Below are positions 42,497 to 51,309 of a DNA stretch of 58,434 nucleotides, piece after piece (within the stretch, counting starts at the first letter, position 1; each line of letters begins with the position of its first letter). The DNA is taken from assembly GCA_020635195.1 (NCBI GenBank), contig JACKAG010000014.1, positions 1-58,434 of the forward strand. The letters run 5' to 3'. Origin of the DNA: Deltaproteobacteria bacterium (GTDB lineage Bacteria > Bdellovibrionota_B > Oligoflexia > Oligoflexales > Bog-1112). The notes beneath the pieces are model-generated. The model had not been told where the DNA came from. It saw only the letters and a list, made by a program, of their open reading frames with translations, and made no database searches. The position numbers and the translations under genes were made by a program.

Positions 42497-44404
42497 TTAT
42501 TTCTGATGTTTCAGAATCACCCCTTTATTCCGGAAGCATTGATTCCACTTGCTGAGAAGGGAGGCAAATTCAGAACCTCCGAATTCCTTTGCGGTGATCC
42601 TGTTGTTTTTTGTCCGGTAATGCTGAGTTATGATCAGATCCGACTGATCCTGTCTGACAGTTCTTTCTATGTCGAACCATCGGGAACGAAGTCCGCAGTT
42701 CAGTTCTTCGAGAGCATGAGTCGCTATCATATGCTTATAAATCCGGGTTGTCCGGAAATTTATCAGGGGGAGCCGGATACCAGAAACCCTCACCTCGGAC
42801 TTAAGGTCTATGATATTGGCAAAAGGCTGGCTCAGATATAAAACCTCACCAGCGGGTGTGACTGTCCAGGATCTGATCTTAGACCATTCAAAATCAAGCT
42901 GATATGGCTGTGGTACTCTCTCCCAGAATTCAGGGATTTTATAGAATTTATACCAGTCATACTGATCTGTGTTGAGCTCAATGATACTTCTTTCGTTGAC
43001 TGATCGATGATTCCGGAAATTTTCCTGTAAAAGAAGCGCCTGGTCGATGCCCCTGTACTCTTCTGTACAACGAATTCTTGCGGAACTATTTTCCGGAACA
43101 ATCTGGCAGACTTCACTGATGCCTGAATCGGTGTGCAGATAGTCTGGCGTTCTGTGGATCATTGCTGACGATGGTCCGGGAACCAGAACCTGTCGGTTCA
43201 TAATATCCGGGAGAGCAGTTGCAACGGCTGCCACATTTGTCGGGTCAACCGCAAAGCCGCCAGCATCATCGTGAATCCAGACGATCGCATGATTGACAGA
43301 CATGTAGAGGGATTGCTCCATATTCAGATCCATCGGTTTTTCCGGATAACCTCTTCTGACCAGAGCAAAATCTGCTGAAATGCCGAGTCCTCTCAGGAGG
43401 GTGATGGTCAGTAAACTAAAATCCTTACAGTCTCCATATCCCGTTTCAAAAATCTGCTGGATGGACCTCGGAATGAAACGACTGTCACTGGTCCTCCAGT
43501 CTCCCATATATCGGATGCGATCATTGATCCATGCGATGGTCTTTTCCGTCTTTTGTTTTACTGTCAGCTTTTCAGAAATGGAGTTTCGGAAGTCAACTAA
43601 CTCAGTTTGTGGAATTTCAGAGACATCCGCACGGCTGTTGATTTCCTGATAGAGTTCCCGGAAAGGCTGGCTGTCATAAGAATCACAGTTTCTTAAAATT
43701 GCCACGGGGCTATCAACATTGACATTGTCGGATTGATTTTCAAAGATCCATTCGTCAGAATACGACTTCAACAGCTTGAAGTCATAGATAAATCTCTCAC
43801 CTGTCGCACTGTTTTTCGTATAATGATGATAGCTCCAGAACTTTTGTTTGTCCCGGCGCCAGGTATGCAGAGGAACTTCACTTTCGACTGTAATTTCGGA
43901 ACCTTTTTCCAGGTAGGGAAAATATGACGAAAACACAAGTTCAAGGTACCCTTTGATGGGCGGTTTGTGATGTGTCCTGATCTGCTGGCATAATTTTGAA
44001 CCTTCCGAGACTAAAGGATAACTAAAGGTGTGTTTTTCAATATCTCTAAAACCACTCAGAGAAGCAGAGGCGATTCCTTTATGAATCGCAGTTTCATCAA
44101 GAGGGTATTTTTTGCCATTTTTTTCTGTCCATGCGATGAGGCTTTCGAGTTTGCTAACTCCCAGATCTACCTGATAAGACTGGGTTCCCCGGGCAATTGC
44201 TTCATCACTGTCATCAAGGAGGGTTTCGCATATCAGCGATTCTACCGAGTAAGAAAGATCTTTATTGATAACAATCTTGTCTTTAAAATGAGCTGTTGAA
44301 TGCAGATCGCTTAATTGCAGACTCCTGGCAAAGATCGGGTTGTTGTTACAGACAATGCAGGAAAGAACTGTTCCTGCAATCAGAACCATTCGACTCATAT
44401 TCAT
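42497..44404 (-). CDS. Exported DUF3857 and transglutaminase-like protein
   Basis: 635 aa with a signal peptide (SRMVLIAGTVLSCIVC, cleavage near IFARS). The first half is a DUF3857 beta-rich domain. The second contains a transglutaminase-type cysteine-protease core with Cys in GYGDCKDFSLL, His in MSVNHAIVWI and Asp in GFAVDPTNV. Such proteins are periplasmic; their substrate is unknown. ATG 44404 has GGGAG six bases upstream. It is unrelated in sequence to the elicitor-type transglutaminase at 6061. Confidence 0.88.
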   Translation of the reverse strand: MNMSRMVLIAGTVLSCIVCNNNPIFARSLQLSDLHSTAHFKDKIVINKDLSYSVESLICETLLDDSDEAIARGTQSYQVDLGVSKLESLIAWTEKNGKKYPLDETAIHKGIASASLSGFRDIEKHTFSYPLVSEGSKLCQQIRTHHKPPIKGYLELVFSSYFPYLEKGSEITVESEVPLHTWRRDKQKFWSYHHYTKNSATGERFIYDFKLLKSYSDEWIFENQSDNVNVDSPVAILRNCDSYDSQPFRELYQEINSRADVSEIPQTELVDFRNSISEKLTVKQKTEKTIAWINDRIRYMGDWRTSDSRFIPRSIQQIFETGYGDCKDFSLLTITLLRGLGISADFALVRRGYPEKPMDLNMEQSLYMSVNHAIVWIHDDAGGFAVDPTNVAAVATALPDIMNRQVLVPGPSSAMIHRTPDYLHTDSGISEVCQIVPENSSARIRCTEEYRGIDQALLLQENFRNHRSVNERSIIELNTDQYDWYKFYKIPEFWERVPQPYQLDFEWSKIRSWTVTPAGEVLYLSQPFANIIDLKSEVRVSGIRLPLINFRTTRIYKHMIATHALEELNCGLRSRWFDIERTVRQDQSDLIITQHYRTKNNRITAKEFGGSEFASLLSKWNQCFRNKGVILKHQK

Positions 44405-44743
44405 AAATGACTCCCGACAGGATCGGCGCTAGTAAGACTCCTGGAAAACTCCTGGATGTTACAAGCAGGAAGAAAAACAAGTTATCACAGGTTGTTGCCT
44501 GGCCTCTTTGCCGCAACGCTGCCATTTATATTTATGAGCGTTGGCAGCAGAAGAAGTGACAGAATATCCAGCCGGATATAGAATGTCAACGAAGGCTCGA
44601 AGATCCTTTTAGCACGTTGCACCCTTTGTGGATCGTTTCTTCTGATCTTTTATCTGACTTTCGCAGATATTTTATTGGCTTTTCTTTCATCTGAGAGTAA
44701 GAAACATACACCGTTTCATTCACCATCTGGCAAGTTGGATAAG
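44405..44743. other. Divergent intergenic region upstream of ftsH
   Basis: Holds promoters for the DUF3857 gene and ftsH. An inverted repeat GCTGCCA/TGGCAGC (44518-44524 and 44542-44548), overlapping a second one, CAACGC/GCGTTG (44514 and 44538), could be a hairpin or operator. No gene is seen. Confidence 0.45.
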
Positions 44744-46600
44744 ATGAATAAGCTTAAGAAGCCCCTGCAATTCAATGTGACCTATGCAATTCTCACGGTT
44801 TTTATTCTGTCATTATTCTGGAATTTGCTAAGCAGCCATAGCCTGATCAGAAATGTCCCATACAGTGAATTTCTTTCGATGCTGGAGCATGGCCAGATTC
44901 GGGAAGTGCTGCTGACAGAGCACGAAATGACAGGGCTTATTAAAGCTAAAGAAGGTGAAACATCGTCTTATGTAAAGACTAACCGGGTCGATCAGGATAC
45001 TGCTGCTTTGCTGAAGCAGTACGGTGTTAGTTTCTCCGGAAAATCAGAAAATACATTTTTTCAGAATATTCTTTCGTGGCTTGGACCTGTAGTTATCTTT
45101 TTTCTGATCTGGGGATTTTTTGCAAGAAAAATGTTCGATAAAGGTGGGCTTCATGGGGGGTTCATGTCTGTCGGGAAAAGCAAAGCAAAGATTTATGTCG
45201 AATCCAATACCAAAACCACATTCCAGGATGTTGCGGGGAGTGACGAAGCAAAAGAAGAACTTGCAGAACTCGTTGATTTTCTCAGAGGACCAGAAAAATA
45301 CCGTAAACTTGGCAGCCGTATGCCAAAAGGGATTCTACTGGTAGGCCCTCCTGGTACTGGCAAGACATTGATCGCAAAGGCGGTAGCCGGAGAAGCCAGT
45401 GTCCCTTTTTTTTCTACTAATGGTGCTGAATTTGTTGAAATGTTTGTCGGAGTCGGAGCGGCACGGGTGAGAGATCTTTTTGATCAGGCTCGTCAGAAAT
45501 CACCCTGCATTATCTTTATTGATGAAATTGACGCTCTGGGAAAAGTCCGGATGGCGGGGCCTCATGGGCATGGAAATGATGAAAAAGAGCAGACCCTGAA
45601 CCAGCTGCTGGCAGAGCTGGATGGTTTTGATTCTGCTTCGGGAATTATTCTGCTTGCTGCAACAAACCGCCCTGAAATTCTTGATCCGGCTCTTCTGAGG
45701 TCAGGGCGTTTTGATCGTCAGGTTCTGATTGATCGGCCCGACAAGCGAGGAAGGCAGGCAATTCTGAAGCTTCACTGCAAAAAGACAAAGCTGGACGATC
45801 ACGTCAGCTATGAAAAGATAGCCGCGCTGACATCTGGTTTTACCGGAGCCGACCTTGAAAATCTGGTCAATGAGGCCACGCTTATAGCCACCCGAAAAAA
45901 TGCAGAAAGTGTGTGTGAAGATGATTTTGTTCAGGCAATGGAACGTATTATTGCTGGCCCTGAAAAGAAAAACCGCCTGATGAATTCTTTTGAAAGACAG
46001 GTTGTCGCTTGTCATGAAATGGGACATGCGATTGTTGCTCATGCCGTGAAAGAGAATAATGAGGCTGTTCATAAAGTGTCTATCATTCCAAGAGGGATCG
46101 GCGCTCTTGGATATACGATCCGGCGTCCGACAGAAGATCGTTATCTGATGACCCGGGATGAACTGATGAGTAAGATGACAGTTCTGATGGGTGGGCGCAG
46201 TGCAGAATCTCTGATCTTCGGACATAAATCAACAGGAGCAGCGGACGATCTGGCAAAAGCGACGGATATTGCCTGGAGTATTGTCACAAAATATGGCATG
46301 TCTGATGAGATTGGCCATATGGTTTGTGAAAGAGACTCCTCACCCTTTTCTTCAGGTGACATCCTCTCTTCCGCTTCCGGATCTTATCGTTCGTACAGTA
46401 ATGAAACGGCATATCATATTGATTCCACAGTCAGAAAGCTCCTTGATATGGCGGCAGAAGAGTCTGAAACTCTGTTAAAGGCGAACCTTTCTCTTCTGAA
46501 GGAATCTTCAGCTCTTCTGCTGGACCGTGAAACATTAGCAGAAACAGATCTTGCTGCACTGATGCGTAAAGTGGTCAGAAAAACAGAAAATAAACTCTGA
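44744..46600 (+). CDS. ftsH: ATP-dependent zinc metalloprotease FtsH
   Basis: 618-aa inner-membrane AAA+ protease that degrades misfolded membrane and some cytoplasmic proteins. Two membrane segments (about 10-29 and 111-127) flank a small periplasmic domain. The AAA module has Walker A GPPGTGKT (201-208), Walker B IIFIDEIDALG, the pore loop FVEMFVG and the second region of homology ATNRPEILDPALLRSGRFDR. The zinc site is HEMGH (424-428) instead of the usual HEAGH, which keeps the HExxH pattern. ATG 44744 is chosen; the frame is open to a TTG at 44675. It is not next to rlmE, so it may be a second copy. Confidence 0.93.
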   Translation: MNKLKKPLQFNVTYAILTVFILSLFWNLLSSHSLIRNVPYSEFLSMLEHGQIREVLLTEHEMTGLIKAKEGETSSYVKTNRVDQDTAALLKQYGVSFSGKSENTFFQNILSWLGPVVIFFLIWGFFARKMFDKGGLHGGFMSVGKSKAKIYVESNTKTTFQDVAGSDEAKEELAELVDFLRGPEKYRKLGSRMPKGILLVGPPGTGKTLIAKAVAGEASVPFFSTNGAEFVEMFVGVGAARVRDLFDQARQKSPCIIFIDEIDALGKVRMAGPHGHGNDEKEQTLNQLLAELDGFDSASGIILLAATNRPEILDPALLRSGRFDRQVLIDRPDKRGRQAILKLHCKKTKLDDHVSYEKIAALTSGFTGADLENLVNEATLIATRKNAESVCEDDFVQAMERIIAGPEKKNRLMNSFERQVVACHEMGHAIVAHAVKENNEAVHKVSIIPRGIGALGYTIRRPTEDRYLMTRDELMSKMTVLMGGRSAESLIFGHKSTGAADDLAKATDIAWSIVTKYGMSDEIGHMVCERDSSPFSSGDILSSASGSYRSYSNETAYHIDSTVRKLLDMAAEESETLLKANLSLLKESSALLLDRETLAETDLAALMRKVVRKTENKL

Positions 46601-46906
46601 TCAGGGTTTATTAGTTTCCAGAATTCAGTATTAAATATAAAATAAAAAAATATGGTGATAAATTAATCTGAAACAAAATTCTTAAAAGAGCAAGATCTGC
46701 GGATATATGAAAATTCAAAGTTATGGACTTTTCTTCTGCAAGACTTGAAAAGCTCCTTATGCCAGAGGTATGATGTTCGCCAGGCTTTGGTCTGATTGTT
46801 TTTTATAAAAAATAATCCACTGATTTTGCTTTGTTTTTTTTCTGTTCTTTGTGTACCCATAACAGATCATAGTCCTGGTGTAACAGAGCAGTTTTGGTTA
46901 GATTTG
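46601..46906. other. AT-rich intergenic region
   Basis: Contains a very AT-rich stretch (about 46618-46670) that could be a promoter or UP element. An in-frame TTG at 46796 would extend the next protein with a hydrophobic leader (PLILLCFFSVLCVPI). No other feature is seen. Confidence 0.4.
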
Positions 46907-48235
46907 ATGAGAAGTTTTGTGGACATTAAAGATCACTACAATCTGGTTGTTGCAGGGGCAGGATTAGCAGGGATTTTGTTTGCTGCCAGGTATTGCTCAG
47001 CATCTTCTTCTTCCGGGAGGATTCTTTTGCTGGATAAAGAACCGGTAACTGGCGGCAGGCTGGCTTCAGGTTTACCTGAAGAAAAGCAGGCGACAGATGG
47101 TTCCAGCTTTTATCCATCAGGGCTTTCTCTTATTACTCCCTGTCTCTTTGATGAGATGATATGCACTCTGGCAGCCCGTCCAGAGCAGGATGATTCCGGA
47201 TCTGATATCTGGCAGCCTCTCAGGAATGTGTCTGTGCTTACAGGGCAGCGTCATATGTTGTTTTCCTGGGATCAGTGGGGAAAAGAGGAATCTGTCCGGA
47301 TATTCGGAACAGGGGCTGCTGTGAAAGAATGGCCTTTGTTTGAAGAGCTTCTTCAGTGTGTCAAAGAGCAGCAAAAGGATCAGAGTTTTGCCCGGGCATG
47401 GAAGCATGGCCAGAAAAGTGCGGCGGTTTGTGCTCTCAGTGCTTTTTTACCTTTTTGTGGGATTCCCGAGCCTCTGAAAGCCAGTGTTCTGGCGCTTACG
47501 GAGCGTTATCAGCGGATGCTGGGGGGCTTTTATAAGGGGCCCTGGACGATCCTTGAAAAACAATCTCTTGAACGTCAGTTTCCCTCACTTGAGATCAGGA
47601 CGGCCTGCCCTCTTGTCCAGGCTCAGTATCAGGATGGCCTCTGGTATCTTGAAACAGGAGAGGGTCTGTATACGACTCCCCAGCTTGTGGCTGCTCAGCA
47701 CCCTCTGGAGCTTCCTGGCTGGCTGGATCAGTCGATGATACCAGTGCCGGTGCTTCACGCTGCTCTCAGATCACGCCCAGCCAGTGTTGTGACTCTGACA
47801 CTGAAGGGGCAGGATCTGGAACTGCCTGCGGATCTGACTTTTATTCCATCTGAGGGATGCTATGCGCTGAATTTCAGTAAAAATACCATCATCCTGCATG
47901 CCCTGATTAACTATGAACAATCACTGGATGCTCCATCCGTTGTCAAGGCGATTCGTCGCCTTCGGCGTGCAGGTAAAAAACTGGTGAGCAGTCTCTCAGG
48001 GGCCATCATGGAACATGAGCACCTGGCACTGGCTTCTGTTGGCTGGAGCTGCTCAGCTCTGCCCGGAGACAGAAAAATGAAGGAAGCTTTGGATGCGGAT
48101 GATATCCAGGCCCGGCATCTGCTCTTTTGCGGCGAAGCTTATGGATCTTCCTGGAATCCCGATGAAAATCTGATTCGTTCGGTTGCATCTGCTTGCCAGG
48201 TGGCTGCGAACACATCAGGTCAGGAGATGTTATGA
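46907..48235 (+). CDS. FAD-dependent oxidoreductase (renalase/amine-oxidase-like)
   Basis: 442 aa from ATG 46907. An N-terminal Rossmann fold (YNLVVAGAGLAGILFAARYC, then LLLDKEPVTGGRLAS) shows FAD binding in the renalase-like style. The C-terminal part has LLFCGEAYGSSWNPDENLIR, typical for the FAD-binding end. The substrate is unknown. The start is uncertain, since TTG 46796 would add a signal-like leader. The stop overlaps folD as ATGA, so the two are coupled. Confidence 0.75.
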   Translation: MRSFVDIKDHYNLVVAGAGLAGILFAARYCSASSSSGRILLLDKEPVTGGRLASGLPEEKQATDGSSFYPSGLSLITPCLFDEMICTLAARPEQDDSGSDIWQPLRNVSVLTGQRHMLFSWDQWGKEESVRIFGTGAAVKEWPLFEELLQCVKEQQKDQSFARAWKHGQKSAAVCALSAFLPFCGIPEPLKASVLALTERYQRMLGGFYKGPWTILEKQSLERQFPSLEIRTACPLVQAQYQDGLWYLETGEGLYTTPQLVAAQHPLELPGWLDQSMIPVPVLHAALRSRPASVVTLTLKGQDLELPADLTFIPSEGCYALNFSKNTIILHALINYEQSLDAPSVVKAIRRLRRAGKKLVSSLSGAIMEHEHLALASVGWSCSALPGDRKMKEALDADDIQARHLLFCGEAYGSSWNPDENLIRSVASACQVAANTSGQEML

Positions 48236-49110
48236 CAGGGATTCTTGACGGAAAAAAAACAGCAAGGGACATCAGAGCTCAGCTCAGGGAGAGGGTTCAC
48301 AGGTGTCTGGGTGCCGGGAAACGATCACCTTTCCTGGCGGTGATTCTGGTGGGGAATGATCCAGCCAGCCGGCTTTATGTTGGTCATAAGGAAAAAGCCT
48401 GTAGGGAAGTCGGAATCGCTTCAGAGACATATGAATTTCCTGAAAAGACGGATGAAGAACAGATTCTGAAGCTGGTCCGGAAGCTGAATCAGGATGATAC
48501 CGTAGATGGGATTCTTGTTCAGTTACCGTTACCAGCTCATATCTGCCGCACGCGCGTTATCAGTGCTATCGAAGCATGCAAGGATGTGGATGGGCTGACT
48601 CCGGTCAATCAGGGCATGTTGGCCATGGGCCTTCCGTCTCTTCGCCCCTGTACTCCTGTGGGCATCCTGGAGCTGCTCCGGAAGTACTCGATCCGGCTGG
48701 ATGGTCAGCTTGCGGCGGTGATTGGCAGGAGTCATCTGGTAGGCTCACCACTTTGCCGTCTGCTGAGTCTGCATAATGCAACGGTCATCAATATTCACAG
48801 GCGATCACCCTCTCCGGAAAGCCTGTGCAGGCAGGCAGATATTGTGATTGCTGCTGCTGGTCAGAGACACCTGGTTACAGAGTCCTGGGTCAGGGAAGGG
48901 GCTGTCGTTGTGGATGTCGGAATTCACCGGACTTCTGATGGTCATCTTACAGGAGATGTTGATTTTTCTCTGGTGAGTAAAAAGACTGCATGGATCACAC
49001 CAGTCCCGGGAGGGGTTGGCCCTATGACGATAGCCTCTCTTTTATCTAATTGCCTGATGGCTTTCGGGGAGCGCGCTGAGAAAGACGAGACTCAGAGCCC
49101 CCTGAAATAG
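48232..49110 (+). CDS. folD: Methylenetetrahydrofolate dehydrogenase / methenyltetrahydrofolate cyclohydrolase
   Basis: 292-aa bifunctional cytoplasmic enzyme of one-carbon metabolism. The catalytic Lys lies in LYVGHKEKACREVGI. Further blocks are GILVQLPLPAHI, CTPVGILELL, the NADP site AVIGRSHLVGSPL and the terminal PVPGGVGPMTIASLLSN. ATG 48232 overlaps the upstream stop and follows AGGAG by about five bases; GTG or ATG codons farther upstream fall inside the FAD gene. Confidence 0.95.
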   Translation: MTGILDGKKTARDIRAQLRERVHRCLGAGKRSPFLAVILVGNDPASRLYVGHKEKACREVGIASETYEFPEKTDEEQILKLVRKLNQDDTVDGILVQLPLPAHICRTRVISAIEACKDVDGLTPVNQGMLAMGLPSLRPCTPVGILELLRKYSIRLDGQLAAVIGRSHLVGSPLCRLLSLHNATVINIHRRSPSPESLCRQADIVIAAAGQRHLVTESWVREGAVVVDVGIHRTSDGHLTGDVDFSLVSKKTAWITPVPGGVGPMTIASLLSNCLMAFGERAEKDETQSPLK

Positions 49111-49117
49111 CACTGAC

Positions 49118-49540
49118 TCAGTACTGATTGACCAGATATGCCATAATATCTTTTGTTGTGATAATTCCAGCAAGGTGACCAGACTCCCCTTCCACAACAG
49201 GAAGGGAGTTGAAGCTGTTTTGTGTCAGGATCTCAACAGCATGTCTGACTGTGTCGGTCACTTTGATAGAGACAGGATTTTTAGTCATCAGTTTTTCGAC
49301 TGTGACAAATTTATCCAGGTCTCCGTCAATCGTGCCATCATTGATGTATTCACGACTGTGGCTGAATTTCAGAATGTCAAGTCGGCTGATCATTCCAACC
49401 AGAGTCTGCCCTTCGACCACTGGGATATGATGGATTTTGTTCTCTTCCATTTTTTGTTTCAGACCTGAAAAAGAGTCTGTGAGTTTTGCTGTAACCAGCT
49501 GGTCTGTCATGATACTACGGACTGGATCATTTTTCTTCAT
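49118..49540 (-). CDS. CBS-domain pair protein
   Basis: 140 aa made of two CBS motifs (about 8-62: SIMTDQLVTAKLTDSFSGL, VVEGQTLVGMISRLDIL; about 80-138: LMTKNPVSIKVTDTVRHAVE, LAGIITTKDIMAYL). CBS pairs bind adenine nucleotides and act as energy or stress sensors. AAGGAT lies eight bases before ATG. It converges tightly with folD (7-base gap) and sits next to hsp20 on the same strand, so a shared stress response is possible. Confidence 0.9.
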   Translation of the reverse strand: MKKNDPVRSIMTDQLVTAKLTDSFSGLKQKMEENKIHHIPVVEGQTLVGMISRLDILKFSHSREYINDGTIDGDLDKFVTVEKLMTKNPVSIKVTDTVRHAVEILTQNSFNSLPVVEGESGHLAGIITTKDIMAYLVNQY

Positions 49541-49577
49541 ATCGAATATCCTTCTTTTTCAAGATAAGCACGGTCTG

Positions 49578-50045
49578 TCAGCGGATAGAAATGGTTCTTT
49601 TTCTGTCTTTTGATTGCTGTTGTTTTTCTATATTGACATGAAGCAAGCCATTTTCCATAGACGCTGAGATTTTTTCAGGATCAGCATCAGGAGGTAATTT
49701 GACCGATCTGGTGAATTGACCGTGTGTTCTTTCAATTCTGTGATAAGAATCTTTTTTTGCTTCGTCGAAGCCCTTTTTTTCTCCTTTAATGGTGAGAATG
49801 CCATCATTAAATTCGATAGAAACCTGATCTTTTGAGACGCCAGGCAATTCTGTCTCAAGGTGATATGTATTGCCTGATTCTGCAATATTCATCAGAGGGG
49901 CTAGCTTATTCACCAGATTTGTTCCTGGCCAGTTCCAGTCCCGAAAGAAATCATCAACCAGTCCGCCAAGGTAGTCATCTCCTCTTGCTGGTTGGTTCTG
50001 GGATTCTCTGTTTGTAGTTGGGGTGTTTTCTTTACGGTGCCACAT
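49578..50045 (-). CDS. Hsp20/alpha-crystallin small heat-shock protein
   Basis: 155 aa. The alpha-crystallin domain spans about 48-150 (YHLETELPGVSKDQVSIEFN, GILTIKGEKK, SVKLPPDADPEKISASMENG) and ends with the I-x-I-like tail RTISIR. It acts as an ATP-independent holdase in the cytoplasm. A very strong AAGGAGGAGG site precedes ATG. No heat-shock promoter was identified with confidence. Confidence 0.93.
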   Translation of the reverse strand: MWHRKENTPTTNRESQNQPARGDDYLGGLVDDFFRDWNWPGTNLVNKLAPLMNIAESGNTYHLETELPGVSKDQVSIEFNDGILTIKGEKKGFDEAKKDSYHRIERTHGQFTRSVKLPPDADPEKISASMENGLLHVNIEKQQQSKDRKRTISIR

Positions 50046-50211
50046 ATCTCGTCCTCCTCCTTAAGATTCAGCTTTTCTGAATGTTTCTGGATCAGGTTTT
50101 CTGTTTGTGACCGGAGGAAACATGTCTATCCCTCCAATGCTTCAGCGCTAAACTAGCATACTTTTTTTCTGAGGGAAGACCCAATAACACCGTAGTTTCA
50201 TCTTAGCTTAT

Positions 50212-50964
50212 CTACGTATTTTGCTCTTCTTTGTCTGAAGTCAGCGACAGGGGGATGGCTTTCAGCCATGATCGTTTAGACTGGCTGGCTGGAATTTTTT
50301 CTGCCAGCCAGCCAGCGGCCTGCAATGCATCTTTGACAGATCTCGCGACACTATAGCTCATCAGCACGCAATCTTCTGCCGCACTCCTTTTAAGAAGAGA
50401 AAACCATTCGCTGGTCCAGAGTTCCTGGTTCCTTGTCGGAGAGAAGGGGTCCTGCCAGATAAAATGCCAGCGGTGTTGGCTGACAGGAACCTGCATCCTG
50501 CTTGCATCTCCATAGAGGACCTCCCAGATGAGCTGTTTTCCGGATGCAGGATGGGGCAGGATGGCTGTATAAGTCTGGCCATCCGTAGAAGAGAGTTGCT
50601 TTCCACGCTGCCGCCAGCTGAGTGACCACTCTTTTTGCCAGATGCCATTTCCGGAGATCAGTTCTGATATCAGAAAGGGGTCTTTCTCCAGGCTGCATAA
50701 GCGGAGATTCTTCAGGCCGCAGGACTCCTGCCATGCATCGATCGTTGTATTGGCATTATAGCCAGCCCCAAGGCCGACATCCAGAACCGCGATCTCATCT
50801 GAGGAATGGGAAAGCAGGGCGCGCCGGATTCCTGATCCCTTGATGTAAAGTTCCTGACTTTCCTGGAGGGCTCCTCCTTTGGAATGGTAACTCTCTGAAA
50901 CAATATGGTTAAAAAGGCTAAGGCTGCCATCTTGTGTTCTGATGAGGCTATGGTCTGAGCTCAT
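50212..50964 (-). CDS. MnmC-type tRNA (5-methylaminomethyl-2-thiouridine) methyltransferase, N-terminal domain only
   Basis: 250 aa. SAM methyltransferase fold: motif I VLDVGLGAGYNANT, and the DUF752 signature DPFSPTRNQELWTSEWFSLL, which in MnmC methylates the wobble uridine precursor. The opening IRTQDGSLSLFNHIVSESYH, then SKGGALQESQELYI also matches MnmC. The C-terminal FAD oxidase of E. coli MnmC is absent, so this is an MnmD-like stand-alone enzyme. AAGGAGGAG precedes the ATG. Confidence 0.87.
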   Translation of the reverse strand: MSSDHSLIRTQDGSLSLFNHIVSESYHSKGGALQESQELYIKGSGIRRALLSHSSDEIAVLDVGLGAGYNANTTIDAWQESCGLKNLRLCSLEKDPFLISELISGNGIWQKEWSLSWRQRGKQLSSTDGQTYTAILPHPASGKQLIWEVLYGDASRMQVPVSQHRWHFIWQDPFSPTRNQELWTSEWFSLLKRSAAEDCVLMSYSVARSVKDALQAAGWLAEKIPASQSKRSWLKAIPLSLTSDKEEQNT

Positions 50965-51088
50965 GGTTTTTCACTCCTCCTTGCGAGGAGGTTTACGCCA
51001 TCATGAAAAAATCTGCAACATGCTGTATGATCCTTGACGGCATGATGTTCTTAGGTTAAATATAGCGACCATCGGTTGTTTACCGATA

Positions 51089-51164
51089 CGGGGTGTAGCG
51101 CAGTTGGTAGCGCGCGTGCTTTGGGAGCATGAGGTCGCTGGTTCAAGTCCAGTCACCCCGACCA
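51089..51164 (+). tRNA. tRNA-Pro (anticodon TGG)
   Basis: 76 bases including an encoded CCA. Acceptor stem CGGGGTG/CACCCCG, D arm GCGC-AGTTGGTA-GCGC, anticodon arm CGTGC-TTTGGGA-GCATG, a 5-base variable loop, and T arm GCTGG-TTCAAGT-CCAGT with one G-U pair. The first base C paired with G72 is typical for proteobacterial tRNA-Pro. It marks the switch from core to accessory content. Confidence 0.96.
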
Positions 51165-51309
51165 CTTCATCTACATAATATCATTACAAAATATTGATAT
51201 GTTGAAGCGAGTCCCTTCTGATTTTGGGACATGTTTTTGGGACTTATGTTACATACCTGAATCATTAGGAAAATCATAAAGTGTCGTCTGTCGTTCAGAC
51301 CATCTGAAA

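Noticed and set aside
45701..46225. 174-codon minus-strand frame.
   Set aside because: Antisense to the conserved ftsH protease region.
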